Below the pieces are notes generated by a model that worked only from the letters and a program-made list of their open reading frames with translations, was not told where the DNA came from and searched no databases. 64,000 nucleotides of DNA, taken from NCBI GenBank assembly GCA_028023455.1, contig JAQFVV010006203.1, positions 12,748,348 to 12,812,347 of the forward strand. Direction: 5' to 3'. Numbering within the stretch: position 1 is the stretch's first letter; the number at the start of each line of letters is the position of its first letter. The DNA comes from Epiperipatus broadwayi (lineage: Eukaryota > Onychophora > Udeonychophora > Euonychophora > Peripatidae). Made by a program: the position numbers and the translations under genes. This document shows positions 9,560 through 21,670 of this stretch, piece after piece.

Positions 9560-12500
9560 ATTAACTGAAAGGAGACCCTTTGATTCCTCTTGGAGGCCTT
9601 AAAGGAACAGAGCAGGGCAAATTCCTAATGTCCACTCCATACGTTCTTGTCATTGCAGCTGTTATTACTATGTGATTATTCATATAGTATACGAACATGG
9701 ATGGGCTGCTCACCAACATGCATCAGCCAGCATGGTCAGTTTATTGGCATTTTACCTCTGAGTTTAAGATCAAGAAACACCATGGTCTTTCTTCTCAGTG
9801 CCTGATAAGGCAGAATGAATGTTTGTGTAAATGATAAATATTTTTCCAATACATATATACAATTATGACAGACAAAAATAAAGCATGGCCCTTATTCCCA
9901 GGAGACTGTAAAGTCACCAACCAAGGCAGCGGTTGGTGGCTGAAGGCGGAGGGTGCTAAGAATCCCCTAATTGTGGACACAGGCTGCCATTTGATGACAA
10001 CTTTTTATTTAGGTACTTACAACTGCAGATCACTTTCAAGTGAAGGAAGATTGCAAGAATTAGAAGAAGAATTGTCTTATATTAAATGGGACATTATTGG
10101 ACTTTGTGAAGTTAGAAGAAAAGGTGAAGAAACAATTGATTTAAAAAGTGGACATATACTCTATTATAAAGGCACACATATTGGAAATACAAGTGGAGTA
10201 GGATTCATTATAAATAAAAAGTGGAAGAACAATATTGTGGAGATTGATGGTGTATCGGACAGAGTTGCAAGATTAGTTATACAACTTAATAGCAGATACC
10301 AAATGCAGATAATTCAGGTTTATGCCCCAACAAGTTCTCATAGTGATGAAGTAGTAGAAGATTTTTATATGGATGTACAAAAGGCTTTTGATCAGAGTAA
10401 ACAACATTTTAAAATTGTTATGGGAGACTTTAATGCTAGAATTGGTAGACAAATGAAAGATGAAATTGCTGTAGGTAATTTTGGTTATGGTAAGAGAAAT
10501 GAGAGAGGACATAGACTTGTGGAGTTTGCAGAAAAAGAAAAACTTTATATTATGAATTCATTTTTTGAGAAAAATGTTAAAAGGAAATGGACATGGAAGC
10601 ATCCAAATGAAGGTACAGCAGAATTGGATTATATTTTGACTAACAGGAAATACATATTTCAAGATTGTAATGTTCTTAATAAATTTAACACAGGAAGTGA
10701 TCATCGATTAGTAAGGTGTAAATTACATGTTAATGTAAAACTAGAGAGACAAAAATTATTAAGAAAAACAATATTTACAGTTGATATTCCTAATCTTCAG
10801 AAACATTCTAATGAATTTAAATTAGAACTTACAAATAGGTTTCAAGTGTTAGGAGATTTTGAACATGATTCAGATTTGAATGAAATTAATATGAAAATAA
10901 CTGATACACTTTTAAAAACTGCAACAAAGATAGCTGGTAGAAAAAAGCAGCAATTGACTAATAAAATTTCTACTGAGACTAGAGAATTTATGAAGAAAAG
11001 AAGGAATATGAAGATATACAAAAATGATGTATTAAAAAGAATTGAATATCTCGAATTTTGTAAAATGGTACGGAAAAGAGTTGAAAATGATATAAGAAAG
11101 TATAACTGTGAAATAGCAAGGAAAGCTGTAGAAGAAAATGAAAGTCTCAAGAATGTTAAACAACATTTTGGTATTGCTAGGAAATTTATATCTGCAATAA
11201 GAAAAAAAGATGGAATTATTACTAAAAAGAGAGATGACATCATGAAGTTGGTAGAAGATTTTTATCAAGAATTATATAGTAATAAAGAACAAGTACCTCC
11301 TATATCTATTACATCTTCCGAATTGCCCAGAATTTTAAATGAAGAAGTGAGACATGCAATTAAATGTATGAAGAAAGGAAAGGCTCCAGGAAATGATGGA
11401 ATTATAATTGATATATTAAAAGAAGCAGGTGAAGAAATAGAAACAATTTTAGCAAAGTTATATACCAAATGTCTAAATGATAAAGATGTACTGGAAGATT
11501 GGAAGAATGCAGTAATAATATTAATATTTAAAAAAGGTGATAAAGAAGATATTAGAAATTACAGACCTATCAGCCTTTTATCAGTTTTATATAAAATTTT
11601 TACCAAGATAATTACAACTCGTCTACAGAGAACTTTGGATTTCCACCAACCAAGAGAACAAGCTGGATTTAAAAGTGGTTTTAGTACAATAGATCATATC
11701 CAGGTATTGAGAGAAGTCATAGAAAGGACAAATGAATATGAGTTGTCATTATGTTTTGGATTTGTAGATTATGAAAAGGCATTTGATTCTATACACATTT
11801 CTTCAGTGATTAAAGCATTGGATCATCAAGGTATAGATCCAGGACATTGTCATATTTTAAAGAATATTTATAAAAATGCAACAGCAACAATTAGATTACA
11901 TAATGATACTGGAAAAATCAACATTGAGAAAGATGTAAGACAAGGTGACTCCATATCTCCAAAACTTTTTACAGCAGTGCTGCAAGAAGTATTTTGTGGA
12001 TTAAAATGGGAAACTAAAGGAATGAAAGTAAATGGAGATTATTTAAGTCGTTTAGATTTTGCAGATGATGTAGTTGTTTTTGCAAATAATGCTTCAGAGC
12101 TACAGGAAATGTTGCAGGAGTTAGAAGATGAAAGTAGAAAAATAGGACTAAAGATAAATGTTAAAAAGACTAAAGTAATGTTTAATCAATTTGCTCAAAA
12201 TATGAAAATAAAGATTGATTATGAAGAATTAGAAAAAGTTAACAGTTACAAATATCTTGGTCAGATTATTAATACAGATGGAAACATAATGGAGGAAATT
12301 AATCATAGAATTAAACTTGTTTGGAGTGTTTTTGGCAGAAATAACTTGATACTAAAAGGAAATATGCCTACGTGTTTGAAAAGAATGGTTTTTAACAAAT
12401 GTGTTTTACCAGTTCTTACTTATGGATCTGAGACTTGGACACTTAATAGAAGAGCAATACAGAGACTTCAGACCACTCAAAGGAGTATGGAGAGATGTAT

Positions 12501-12838
12501 GTTGGGAGTAACAAGAAGAGATCAAAAATGCAATGTATGGGTAAGACAACAAACAGGTGTTACTGACCTTATTGAAAAAATTAAAAGATTGAAATGGAGT
12601 TGGGCTGGACATATTGCTAGAAGAAATGATAATAGATGGGCAATTGAAATTTTAAACTGGATTCCAAGAGATTGTAAAAGACCCAGAAAGAGACCACATG
12701 TGAGATGGATGGATGAAATAAGAAAATGTGCAGGGGTGTTGTGGAAAAGAGAAGCTAAAGATCGGAGAAGATGGATTAAACTTGGAGAGACCTTCATCCT
12801 GCAGTGGATTGATAATGGTTGATGATGATGGTGATGAC
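9560..12838 (+). mobile_element. Complete RTE/BovB-type LINE (copy A)
   Basis: The left boundary is set by the second copy at 43343, which begins with the same 'ttaactgaaaggagacc'. The right boundary is the short TGATGATGATGG tail seen in other copies, as is typical for RTE elements, which end in a short tandem repeat instead of poly-A. It has about 305 bases of leader and a single long ORF, with no separate ORF1. Six further, damaged copies are in the window (22892, 29241, 37135, 43343, 55081 and their 3' ends). No target duplication is obvious. Confidence 0.85.
9865..12822 (+). CDS. RTE-type endonuclease/reverse transcriptase, 985 aa, intact
   Basis: The N-terminal half is an apurinic-type endonuclease/exonuclease/phosphatase fold. 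It has GTYNCRS (N53), CEVR (E82), QVYAPTS (Y153), MGDFNARIG (D188, N190), LDYI (D255) and SDHR (D279, H280). The central reverse transcriptase has YRPISLL (566-572), QAGFKSGFST (599-608), FVDYEKAFDS with D635, RQGDSISP (692-699) and FADD (732-735) with both Asp. A C-terminal region, LKWSWAGHIARR to LGETFILQW, is the conserved tail of RTE/BovB proteins. A short variant could start at Met44, just before the endonuclease fold; the first Met at 9865 is in frame and open. Length matches autonomous RTE elements. It nicks DNA and copies its own RNA at the nick. No frameshift or stop was found. Confidence 0.9.
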   Translation: MTDKNKAWPLFPGDCKVTNQGSGWWLKAEGAKNPLIVDTGCHLMTTFYLGTYNCRSLSSEGRLQELEEELSYIKWDIIGLCEVRRKGEETIDLKSGHILYYKGTHIGNTSGVGFIINKKWKNNIVEIDGVSDRVARLVIQLNSRYQMQIIQVYAPTSSHSDEVVEDFYMDVQKAFDQSKQHFKIVMGDFNARIGRQMKDEIAVGNFGYGKRNERGHRLVEFAEKEKLYIMNSFFEKNVKRKWTWKHPNEGTAELDYILTNRKYIFQDCNVLNKFNTGSDHRLVRCKLHVNVKLERQKLLRKTIFTVDIPNLQKHSNEFKLELTNRFQVLGDFEHDSDLNEINMKITDTLLKTATKIAGRKKQQLTNKISTETREFMKKRRNMKIYKNDVLKRIEYLEFCKMVRKRVENDIRKYNCEIARKAVEENESLKNVKQHFGIARKFISAIRKKDGIITKKRDDIMKLVEDFYQELYSNKEQVPPISITSSELPRILNEEVRHAIKCMKKGKAPGNDGIIIDILKEAGEEIETILAKLYTKCLNDKDVLEDWKNAVIILIFKKGDKEDIRNYRPISLLSVLYKIFTKIITTRLQRTLDFHQPREQAGFKSGFSTIDHIQVLREVIERTNEYELSLCFGFVDYEKAFDSIHISSVIKALDHQGIDPGHCHILKNIYKNATATIRLHNDTGKINIEKDVRQGDSISPKLFTAVLQEVFCGLKWETKGMKVNGDYLSRLDFADDVVVFANNASELQEMLQELEDESRKIGLKINVKKTKVMFNQFAQNMKIKIDYEELEKVNSYKYLGQIINTDGNIMEEINHRIKLVWSVFGRNNLILKGNMPTCLKRMVFNKCVLPVLTYGSETWTLNRRAIQRLQTTQRSMERCMLGVTRRDQKCNVWVRQQTGVTDLIEKIKRLKWSWAGHIARRNDNRWAIEILNWIPRDCKRPRKRPHVRWMDEIRKCAGVLWKREAKDRRRWIKLGETFILQWIDNG

Positions 12839-13127
12839 TCTTATCATGGTCTTTGATATATATTCTTTACCAAATAAATATTCCTATGTCTTGAAACCAA
12901 ATTAAAAATTACAAACTTCTTAAGTTAAATAAATGTATTTATTTTAGAAGTTAACTAGCTATAAATTTTTTAAAAGTTAAATTATAAAATCAAATACAAA
13001 TATATATTTTAATAGTTATCTATTATTATAAAGCTCTGAAAAATCTGAAATTATTCAAACAGAAGTCAACTCCGATAATGCCCTATTTTTTAAATATTAT
13101 AAATCTCCGCGCACTCACTCGCCAGTA

Positions 13128-13504
13128 AGAGTTTAAAAAACTTAAGTGAATCACATAAGTTTAGAGCATACATTATATATCCACCAACTCTTACAGACCA
13201 TGCTTAAATCAGGGCTTGAGTCTATTATGTGCCTGATGTTATAATCAAATATTCAGTTGTACAAATCTATTTAACCTATCAGCAGGAAAAAATTTTAAGT
13301 CATGTTTGTCTTATTGTAGATGGTTAAAAATGAGATACTGACTTTCTCCTGCGATAGGTTAAATAGATTTGTACAATTGAATATTTGATTATAACATCAG
13401 GCACACAACAGTCTCAAGCCCTGATTTAAGCATGGTCTGTAAGAGATGGTATATATAGAATGTAGCTCTAAACTAAAGTGATTCATTTAAGTTTTTTAAA
13501 CTCT
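13128..13504. repeat. Long foldback element, arms about 160 bp
   Basis: The arm at 13128-13290 and the arm at 13343-13504 are nearly perfect reverse complements. They begin AGAGTTTAAAAAACTTAAGT and end with its complement. Internal blocks such as 'cagaccatgcttaaatcagg' and 'caggcac' pair as well. About 50 bases of loop separate them. There is no coding capacity. It looks like a foldback MITE; target duplication is uncertain. Confidence 0.75.
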
Positions 13505-14147
13505 AGGATAAAGCATATATCTTTTTTACTCTTTCTCCTCCTTTAATTAGTTGTTTACATCTTTATCACTTTTTAAATTCATAATCACTGTGAGTTATCA
13601 ACATTCCATAGTTTTTCATGGTTGGATCTGGAATATAATGACTTGATTTTAGATTATTATTTTTCAGGAAGTTGCTTAAAAACGTTATTGATCTAAATGT
13701 TTGTTTGTCCAGAAAATAACGGCAATGGACTAATCAGATGTTTTTGTTTTTTTTTACATATCTATGTAAAACTTTTTCCATGCAATAGACTCAACCATCA
13801 ATGTAAACAAATCTAAAAAAAACACTAATTAACTTTTTGAGTATCGATCTAGTTGTTAATTATCTAACCAATATCAGAGAAGAACTGTCTATGTGCCAAA
13901 TGAAAATTGCTTAAGGATAAGACAAGATTGTATAGTCAAGATTATTTAGTAATTCAAAATCTCCTAATAAATCATCTATGCCTGGATTAGATTTCATCAC
14001 TTATTCAAAACGGTAATGATAGATCATATTCCAATATAGCAGTAGTCGCTGAAGCTTAACGTAAATATCTATAAGCTATAAATTTTATTCATCATATAGA
14101 TAACCTCCCCACCCCCCTCTTAACGCCCCTCTTAGGCAAGTAGTTTA
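13505..14147. other. No recognisable gene
   Basis: AT-rich DNA with a C-rich patch at 14106-14133. Nothing else recognised. Confidence 0.5.
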
Positions 14148-14155
14148 ATCTAACT

Positions 14156-14519
14156 CAGGAATCCCCAACCTTTTTGCACTTAAGAGCACATTCTATAATA
14201 CCGGTCAGGTGGCGGGCATCATTTATTTTTTCAAAGTAAATTTATAGTTGGATATTGTTAATAATACACACAATGTACAAAGAATTTATTTCAAAAATAA
14301 AATTTTAACATATAATTAACGTTTATATTTTTACGCTGTAAAAGTATACTATGCCTTACAATTTGATTACAATATAATACAATAATTTATAAGAGATTTT
14401 AAAAATTAAATTTATTTGTATCAGATAAATAATTTTTATCGTGTTCGGATAGCGGTGGGCACACGTAAAATGGTCTGCAGGCGCCATGGTGCCTGCGGGC
14501 ATATGGTTGGGGACCCCTG
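14156..14519. mobile_element. hAT-superfamily MITE with 8-bp target duplication
   Basis: The 364-bp element starts CAGGAATCCCCAACC and ends GGTTGGGGACCCCTG, whose complement CAGGGGTCCCCAACC is the classic hAT terminus. It is flanked by a perfect 8-bp duplication, ATCTAACT, at 14148-14155 and 14520-14527, the size hAT transposases make. The right subterminal region is G/C-rich and self-complementary around GGCGCCATGGTGCC. There is no transposase; the interior is AT-rich filler. It was mobilised in trans by a hAT transposase not seen in this window. Confidence 0.92.
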
Positions 14520-14645
14520 ATCTAACTGGTTTATTTGTAAAAAAAAAAAAAAGGAAGAGAGAAAGTGAACTCACAACTATTGTTAGCATTTATTTCATTT
14601 AATGTAATGTCAATAGAGAGTATAATAAATAGAATAATACTTAGT

Positions 14646-14765
14646 GTTTTTCTGAAGGTTTGTGATGATGGTGTTCTAGCTGTATTTTTATATTGGACTA
14701 TTAAACTTTGCTAAAGACATTCAACACACATATTAGATGATGGAAATAGTCCAATATAAAAATAC
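14646..14765. mobile_element. 120-bp hairpin insertion with 15-bp target duplication
   Basis: AGAATAATACTTAGT occurs at 14631-14645 and again at 14766-14780, bracketing the insert. Inside, 14680-14702 and 14745-14767 form a perfect 23-bp inverted repeat (CTGTATTTTTATATTGGACT and complement), the last bases overlapping the duplication. The phrase 'tagatgatggaaatagtcca' recurs at about 37101-37120, so this is a family. A 15-bp duplication suggests retroposition rather than a cut-and-paste MITE. Confidence 0.7.
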
Positions 14766-15286
14766 AGAATAATACTTAGTTTACTATTTTTATCGCGTAA
14801 GTCGCGATTGGATCGGATGGTTGCTATTAGAGATCAAATTCATAATTAAAGAAAACATTGTAAAAGTACATATCAAAGGGAAATGATTTACTTAGTACTG
14901 AATAAAATGTAAGCAGAATACTATTTTAACAAAAGCACTATTGTTTAATAATAGACTACTACAATTAATTAACGTTTAACGTCAAATGGTTTACATATAT
15001 ATATATTTGAAAAACTAGAGTAGACATTGCATGTTTAGTACTGAGTGGCAAGTCTATTACGCACATGTATGTGTTCCACCTATCATATGTGTATCAAAAA
15101 GTTTATTTCTAAACCTGAATTTAAATAAAAAATCTATATGCCTTATTTTACTAGAACATTAAAAGTTGTTTTGAAAACAAATTTAATGTATTTATTTATT
15201 TTCGTTTTTTAAAAAATAAAATAAAATGAATAGTTTGGAAGGTAATAAAAATGTTTATATGTACATGAATTTTCCTTATATTAATG

Positions 15287-15381
15287 ATAATAACGTGTAA
15301 GGTTAAAACCTTCGACAGATGACTGTCACATAAGCTTTTTAAGGCGCTTCTGTCGAAGGTTTTAGCCTTGCACGTTATTAT
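15287..15381. repeat. Small foldback, 33-nt arms
   Basis: The arms at 15287-15319 and 15349-15381 are nearly perfect complements sharing AACCTTCGACAGA and ATAATAACGTG, with a 29-base loop. It fits a tiny MITE. Confidence 0.65.
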
Positions 15382-18300
15382 TAGATCATCTGCTAGGCTT
15401 AATAAATTTATGTATTTATATCAATGATGTACTGTTTGCAATCATTGATTTATTTGTACTATTTATTATCCTTGTTAAATTCTCTATGCTTAAGGCAGGT
15501 TGAAATGATATTCGGTTGTAATAGTTTGTTCTCGCTTGCCATACCCATTACATTAAAAAGATATATAATTCTGTAATTGCAACCTAATTTACTGCTAATG
15601 TAAACTTACATTATTTTAATATTTTCCTGCTATTTAAACATTCTTTTGATTTAATTTATGCATAAAATAAATTTTTGCTCTAAACAATGAAAATTCGAAA
15701 ATTCTTTATGACTAAACTTTTTTTTTTTTTTGCTCTTTAATTGTTTGCATTTGAGTTCCAAACGACATCAATAAGATGCCCTCGTTACTGATTTCCTGGT
15801 TCAGAGTTTACAGTACCCAGACTTCCCTACACATTGTTAAATGTTATTTCCAGCTGTTTAAAATAATATATACTCTTTATAATTTCCTGGTTCAAAGTTT
15901 AGATATCCAAATTAACGTGAAAGTAGATATAACTGATGAGAGAAATTACAGCCTTATTCATTGACTTCTATTAAGTGACTTAGAAGTAAAAACCCTTAGA
16001 ACTCTTTAAAAAAAGAAACCCTTAAATGGAATTTTTTTTGATCAAGTATAAACTTTTACAGTGCACATATGATACCAAAGTCTAATTTGCTTTACTAAGC
16101 TCTTAAACAAAAAATATTAGCCCCTTTCCCATAGTAAAATAATAATTTAAAAATTATTTATAGAAATAAAATATTTAAAAGAATTATAAAAAATATATTT
16201 ATATTATTATATACTTGTATAAAAAATATAAAATTAAGTTCAGTTTCTCAGTGGTGAAAATGATTTTAATAATAGTTTAAAATATTTTTAAAAAAATTAT
16301 GGTTTGTGGACTTTAAGCACTTCATTTTATTTGCTATCCTGCTTGTGTTGTAAATCTAACTCTATATATATATAGTATAATAAAACAATTTTTAAATTAC
16401 AGAATCTCTAATAAACAAGCATTGGAGAAAACAGAACTAAGTACATATTAATATTTATTATTTCTAATAAAATTGATTATCATAATTTGATCATACCATA
16501 TTACATAATAATCACATTCAAAGAATTGCATTCAATTTGTAATTGATACCCTATAAGATCTGTATGACCTTCATATTTTATTATGTAAGAGCTTATCTTA
16601 TGTTGTTGCTCTAAGTTTCAGAATGTTGTAAAATTTTATAATGAAGAAGGTGTAAGCAATAAAAATTCTTACCAAAGATGATCAAATGGTGTTGTTTGTA
16701 ATATTTTATTTAACAAACCATGAAAACTCACTGACATTTATATATAATAATCTATATGCAATTGTATCACTGCTTCTTACATGGAAAAAATAACAAAACC
16801 ATTTAATGTAATCTTAATACATTTTGGTGCAAATCTCCCTTTTAAAAAACAAACATTATATTGAACTAAAAGTATAGATGATTAGCCAGCAAATATAATG
16901 GCAGAAAGCAAAAAAACCAGGGTTGATTAATATATAGATTCAGAAATAAATAAGAAATCTAATAGGATTTATTTGACTGTATTTTGAAGCCATGCCAATG
17001 TTGATTTTTCTTTTTTATTGATTTGAAAGAATGTTTTGCACTGAAAATGCACTGTGGTTATACTTAATGTTCTTAATATTTTCTATGTGTTTGATGCTGT
17101 AGTATATATGTATAGAGAATATTTTTTATATATTTTACTCTTACGGACTTAGCCAGTTCAAGTCAAGTGGTGGATTATAAAATGGTGATTTATCAAATAT
17201 CTGAATAAAAATTAAAGTAATGTAATAAAAAGATTCTCACAAAAGCTTATATCTATTTGAATATCTATAGTTTAAATTATATTTAGGTTAATGTAAGTAT
17301 AATTAAAAGTATATTCATAAAGTGAAATTCATAAAATCTGTAAATCTTCACTTATGATTAATTATAAAATAAAATTATATTTTGCAACCTTTTTTAAAAT
17401 TTAATTAAAATTAAAAAAGAGAGAAAAACACAAAAAATGAGAACTAATTAAAATCAATAATAAAGTTTAATTAAGATTAAATTCAAACAACAAAAATCTG
17501 TAAATATAAGTAATTAAAGAATTAAGTAAAAAGAAAAAACAATTAGTAAAAATCAGCAGAAAATAAAATAGAAAAAAGATAAAAACAAAACCAAGTGAAA
17601 GCTTTTGGAAAGGATTGCCCGTGCTGAAAAATGCTTTTAAAGAGAAAAATAAGAAATAAAAAAACAAAATCTATGGAGTGCAAAAATACAATCCATTGAA
17701 GCTATGGAAGCATTCTACATCAGTTATAAAAACATTGTTATAATACTTGTCAGTATTAATATAAAATTCAGTTGGTCAAAATTATTTTAATGTAAAAAGA
17801 TCAAACATGATTGACTAAACCCACCTGAAGTGTTCCAGTCTGTTTTTGAGTAATGTGACCTGTCCAATTTTGAAGAACTTCTAGGAGAAGCCCAGATATG
17901 TAGAAGACAATGATTACTAAAATATAGCTTTATTCAAGAGAATTTTTTTTCATTAACCTGCATTTATATTCCCCATATTTAAGTAACAGATTAATCAGAA
18001 TCAAGAAAAAAATCCACCCGGAATCAACCAACAAACTTTATCTTACTTCAGACCTACACTTATCCACTGGTGGTAAAATTACTAAACTGTTTAGTGAAAA
18101 CATGGTAAAAATTTAAAATTGTATGCACATATAAGATGCCTTCATAAAATATAAATATAATAGTACATGTTAATAACTATATTTTTTGGAATGTATACAT
18201 TATTTAGATTGTATAAATTTTTTGTCTTTATTATTAATGAATTTTATTAATGTATGTTTCTGTATATTTATAATTAACCCTTGATATTTTATATGATGTT

Positions 18301-21300
18301 TATTAAGTTATTTTTCTAATAATCAAATATTAATGCCTATAGGTAATTTCTAAATTCTTCACTCAAATTTATTTAGAATAAATAATATATTATTTAATTT
18401 ATTTATTTGTCTGTGCATCATTTTCTTGGACAGCTCAACTCTCTTGCATGCATATGCTCATGTTTTGAGCCAAACAAAGCATGGTTATTGCCACAAGAAC
18501 TATAATAATGATGCCAGTGAGTTAAATATTTATGTGGTCTTTATTAGAAGAAAGTGCTGTCCTCAATGCAGTTTAAGGAAGTTCAACTCATGCCCATACA
18601 TTCAAAAGATCTCTTATGAATAAATAAAGATTTTAGTGTATGATAACAATGAGATACAACTAGGGTATCTTATATAAGTATTTATATAAGAATATGAATA
18701 TTTAACCATCAATATCAAGTTCCAAGTTTAATTAAATATCAGTAAAATTTAAATATCAATTAATCTTTGGGTAAACTAATGAAATATATATTGTTTTTAG
18801 AATAATTCATATATACATTGAAAGTGGTATTTGTGTATTGTTATATGTATTGGAAAATGCATTGTCAGTATAAATGCCATCTTCTTATCAAATAAAGAAA
18901 TCCTAGGTGCAATATCCTTAACTTTTTCTGCTTATTAGACATTGTAGTTAGTCTTTAATTAAATCACATCTTTACTCTGGTTAGCGATGATAAATGGTTT
19001 CCCAAAAAGTTTCAGAAAGTAAAATCTCATATAAAAAATAAGAAATTACAAGAAGTTCCTATGAAGAAAAAATTAATTTATTATTTTAAATTTAAAATTT
19101 AAAATAAAATTCAATTAAAAAATAAAACTTAAATTGGAAAAATTATTTATTAATGAATAATCATTTTAATTACCATATTATTTTTAAAAATGCTAACTTG
19201 AAGATCAATATACTATTTAAACACATTTTAGTATTATAATTCTAAAAGAAAAAAATATATAATTGTTTCATTTATAATGTCCATTTTTTTCTATGTATCT
19301 ACATAATATTTTCTGAATCATGATTCATTGAATTAAAATAAAGCATAAAAAATTAACTGCAATGCATATTTTAAAATTAAATTTAAAAATTAACTTAATA
19401 CAATGTACACTTTAAAATTTATTTTTCATAAACTTTGTGTTCAATTATTAAATTTTTTAGTTTTGCAATTTCTAATCAATAAAGACTTTACATTTTTTGC
19501 AGTATTGCTAATTTTTTTAATCATGTATTTTTAATTGTACATAAATGCAGTGATGTTAATTAAAATGTAGGTAAAGAAGTGTTATGTACAGTTTGTTTTT
19601 GTAGTCTTAATAATATATATAAATGATTAAATCTTTTTTTTTCTTTTGCTGATTTATGTTTATGATAAAATCAGCTATTATGTTAAATAACTTACAAACA
19701 AATTATGAGATTATTAATTTAAAACTGAAAAATAAATGGTGTTTTAAACTTATGTTTAGTAACTTTTGATCATATAATCATTAGCTGAATAGTGGATGAA
19801 ATCATTTTTGTCTCAAAATAACTTACAATTACAATGATTATTATGATCATATTTTGCTGCAGGCAAAAATTTAATCTATAAAATTGATTGAATGAATATA
19901 GATTAGCTAATATAAATATTTTACAGCTAAACGGTGCTGAATAAAACTGACTTTTTTAAATTTTTTATTCATTAAAGATGAAAATCTTTACTTTGGAAAT
20001 GTCATAAATGAAAGTACTGAATGTTTTGTAAAGTCACTGGATGAAAATTAAATAAAGAGTATAATTGTATTTTAATTCTATAATCACAAAAATATTGCAC
20101 ATTATATATTGAAAACACTTATACATTTTTAATGTGAATGTCATTATTTTATTTGATGCAAACTTAGCTGTAATAAAGTAACAATCTCATGATGTCATCA
20201 ATCTTTAAAAATGACAGTCATTGTTAATTGCTGTCTTGAAAAAATGGTAGATATTTTTTCCAAAAACTGTCAAAATTTTTTAAAGATCATAATAATGTGA
20301 TTGCAAATAAGCAATCATAAATCAAATTCATGGGAAAAAATTGATGATCTTATTGCAAAAAGGAGAAAGGTGTATATTTAATACTAACTCTTATTTGTGT
20401 GGATAAATATGACCAAATGTGTTAATTATGAATTTTAATAATGTAAAGGGTTCCTTAAAATTGATGGTGTATCTTTAAATCAGATCATGACAAAAAATTT
20501 ATAGAGGCCATCAATCAATAAAATAAAATATCACAATTTTTTAAAAAGTTATCAAGATATATTTTTAATAAATTCAAATTATTAAAATGTGTTTTCTTTT
20601 TAAATATAAAACATCTAGCAATTGTTATGCTATCTGTTCAGGTAAATTAATTCTCAATAAACACAGCTTATTAATTAATAATCAATTCCATTACAAAGTA
20701 CATGATCAGATTAAAAGAAATTAGGTAATATATGCAACAAACTTTCAACTTTTTGATTTTTGATTTATTACTACTTATTTAAGTATTTTATAATTGTAAA
20801 AATATTTTATAATATTGTCAGAATGGAATATAATGTCTGAAACAAACTTAAAGAAAAAAAGATATACAATTTGAATATAACAGAAAAACAATATTTTTCT
20901 CACAGTAATGAAATAAAAACCTATATGTTATGTATTCCATTCAGATATGACACATTTAAAAAAGTTAACATTGAAATACTTTTCAAGAGCCTGAATGGAA
21001 GTTCTGTTCCAGATTATCTATTAAAAAATGAAATACACAGGCAGAAGTGATAATGAATTCAAATCATAAGTAAGCAGCCAAAAACATATCATTAAACCAT
21101 AATTAAATTTTAATCAGCAATAGTTGCATTATATTGTATGAGTCATTTGTCAACAAACACACATCACCTTATGCAGATGGAGAAATAAAGGAAGCATTTT
21201 TCAAAATCTACAATACATTAAATGATGCATTCAAAAATGGGAGTGAAATTATTTCCACAATTATAAAACATGCAATTTTCATTAAAACTGTTAGCTTTGT

Positions 21301-21561
21301 ATGAAATTATATACTGAGAATTGATTGAATAGCTGACAACAAAATTTTTTTTTTCTATGTAGTTTGATAAATCCACTAATATAATTGTTATTTCTAAATA
21401 TTGTTTTTTTATAAACAAGAATGTTTTTAAGGGCAAAATGAGTATAAAAAATAATTATTAACCATATTACCTTTAATGAAACAAAACATGAAAGGAAGAT
21501 GTTTACTTTGTTTTTTAAAAATACATAAAAGAAAAAATATAATAGTAAGGAATATCCTAGT
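15382..21561. other. Long AT-rich stretch, no gene recognised
   Basis: Over 6 kb with only short open frames (for example 15776, 17467, 18426), none with recognisable motifs. CpG is scarce. Near 20944-21032 one frame reads KVNIEILFKSLNGSS and VPDYLL, faintly like the C-terminal end of jockey-type LINE proteins, but too short to call. It could be intergenic or intronic sequence. Confidence 0.5.
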
Positions 21562-21605
21562 ATCTCACTGATGAAAGGCATAAGCTCGAAACTGGTTTGG
21601 GGATA
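21562..21605 (+). ncRNA. Hammerhead-like motif (F2, solitary relic)
   Basis: The core CTGATGA is at 21568-21574. Stem II is AGGC (21576-21579), loop ATAA, GCTC (21584-21587), with one wobble and one mismatch. GAAAC is at 21588-21592, and the minimal helix III is C92, loop TG, G95, with a GUU site at 21595-21597. Helix I pairs TGGGG (21598-21602) with TCTCA (21563-21567). Core bases are intact. The sequence after it ('tagagattttaaatgcc') resembles the 440-bp F2 unit at 37357. The minus-strand open frames at 21218-21581 are chance overlaps. Confidence 0.5.
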
Positions 21606-21670
21606 GGAATAATTCTAAATAGAGATTTTAAATGCCTTCACTTGCAGCATTAATCAAATCCTTTATTGTA

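Noticed and set aside
10273-12797. Minus-strand frames inside the RTE ORF
   Set aside because: Shadows of the intact 985-aa frame.
15890-15915. CTGATGA followed closely by GAAAT
   Set aside because: Only two bases separate them, so there is no stem II.
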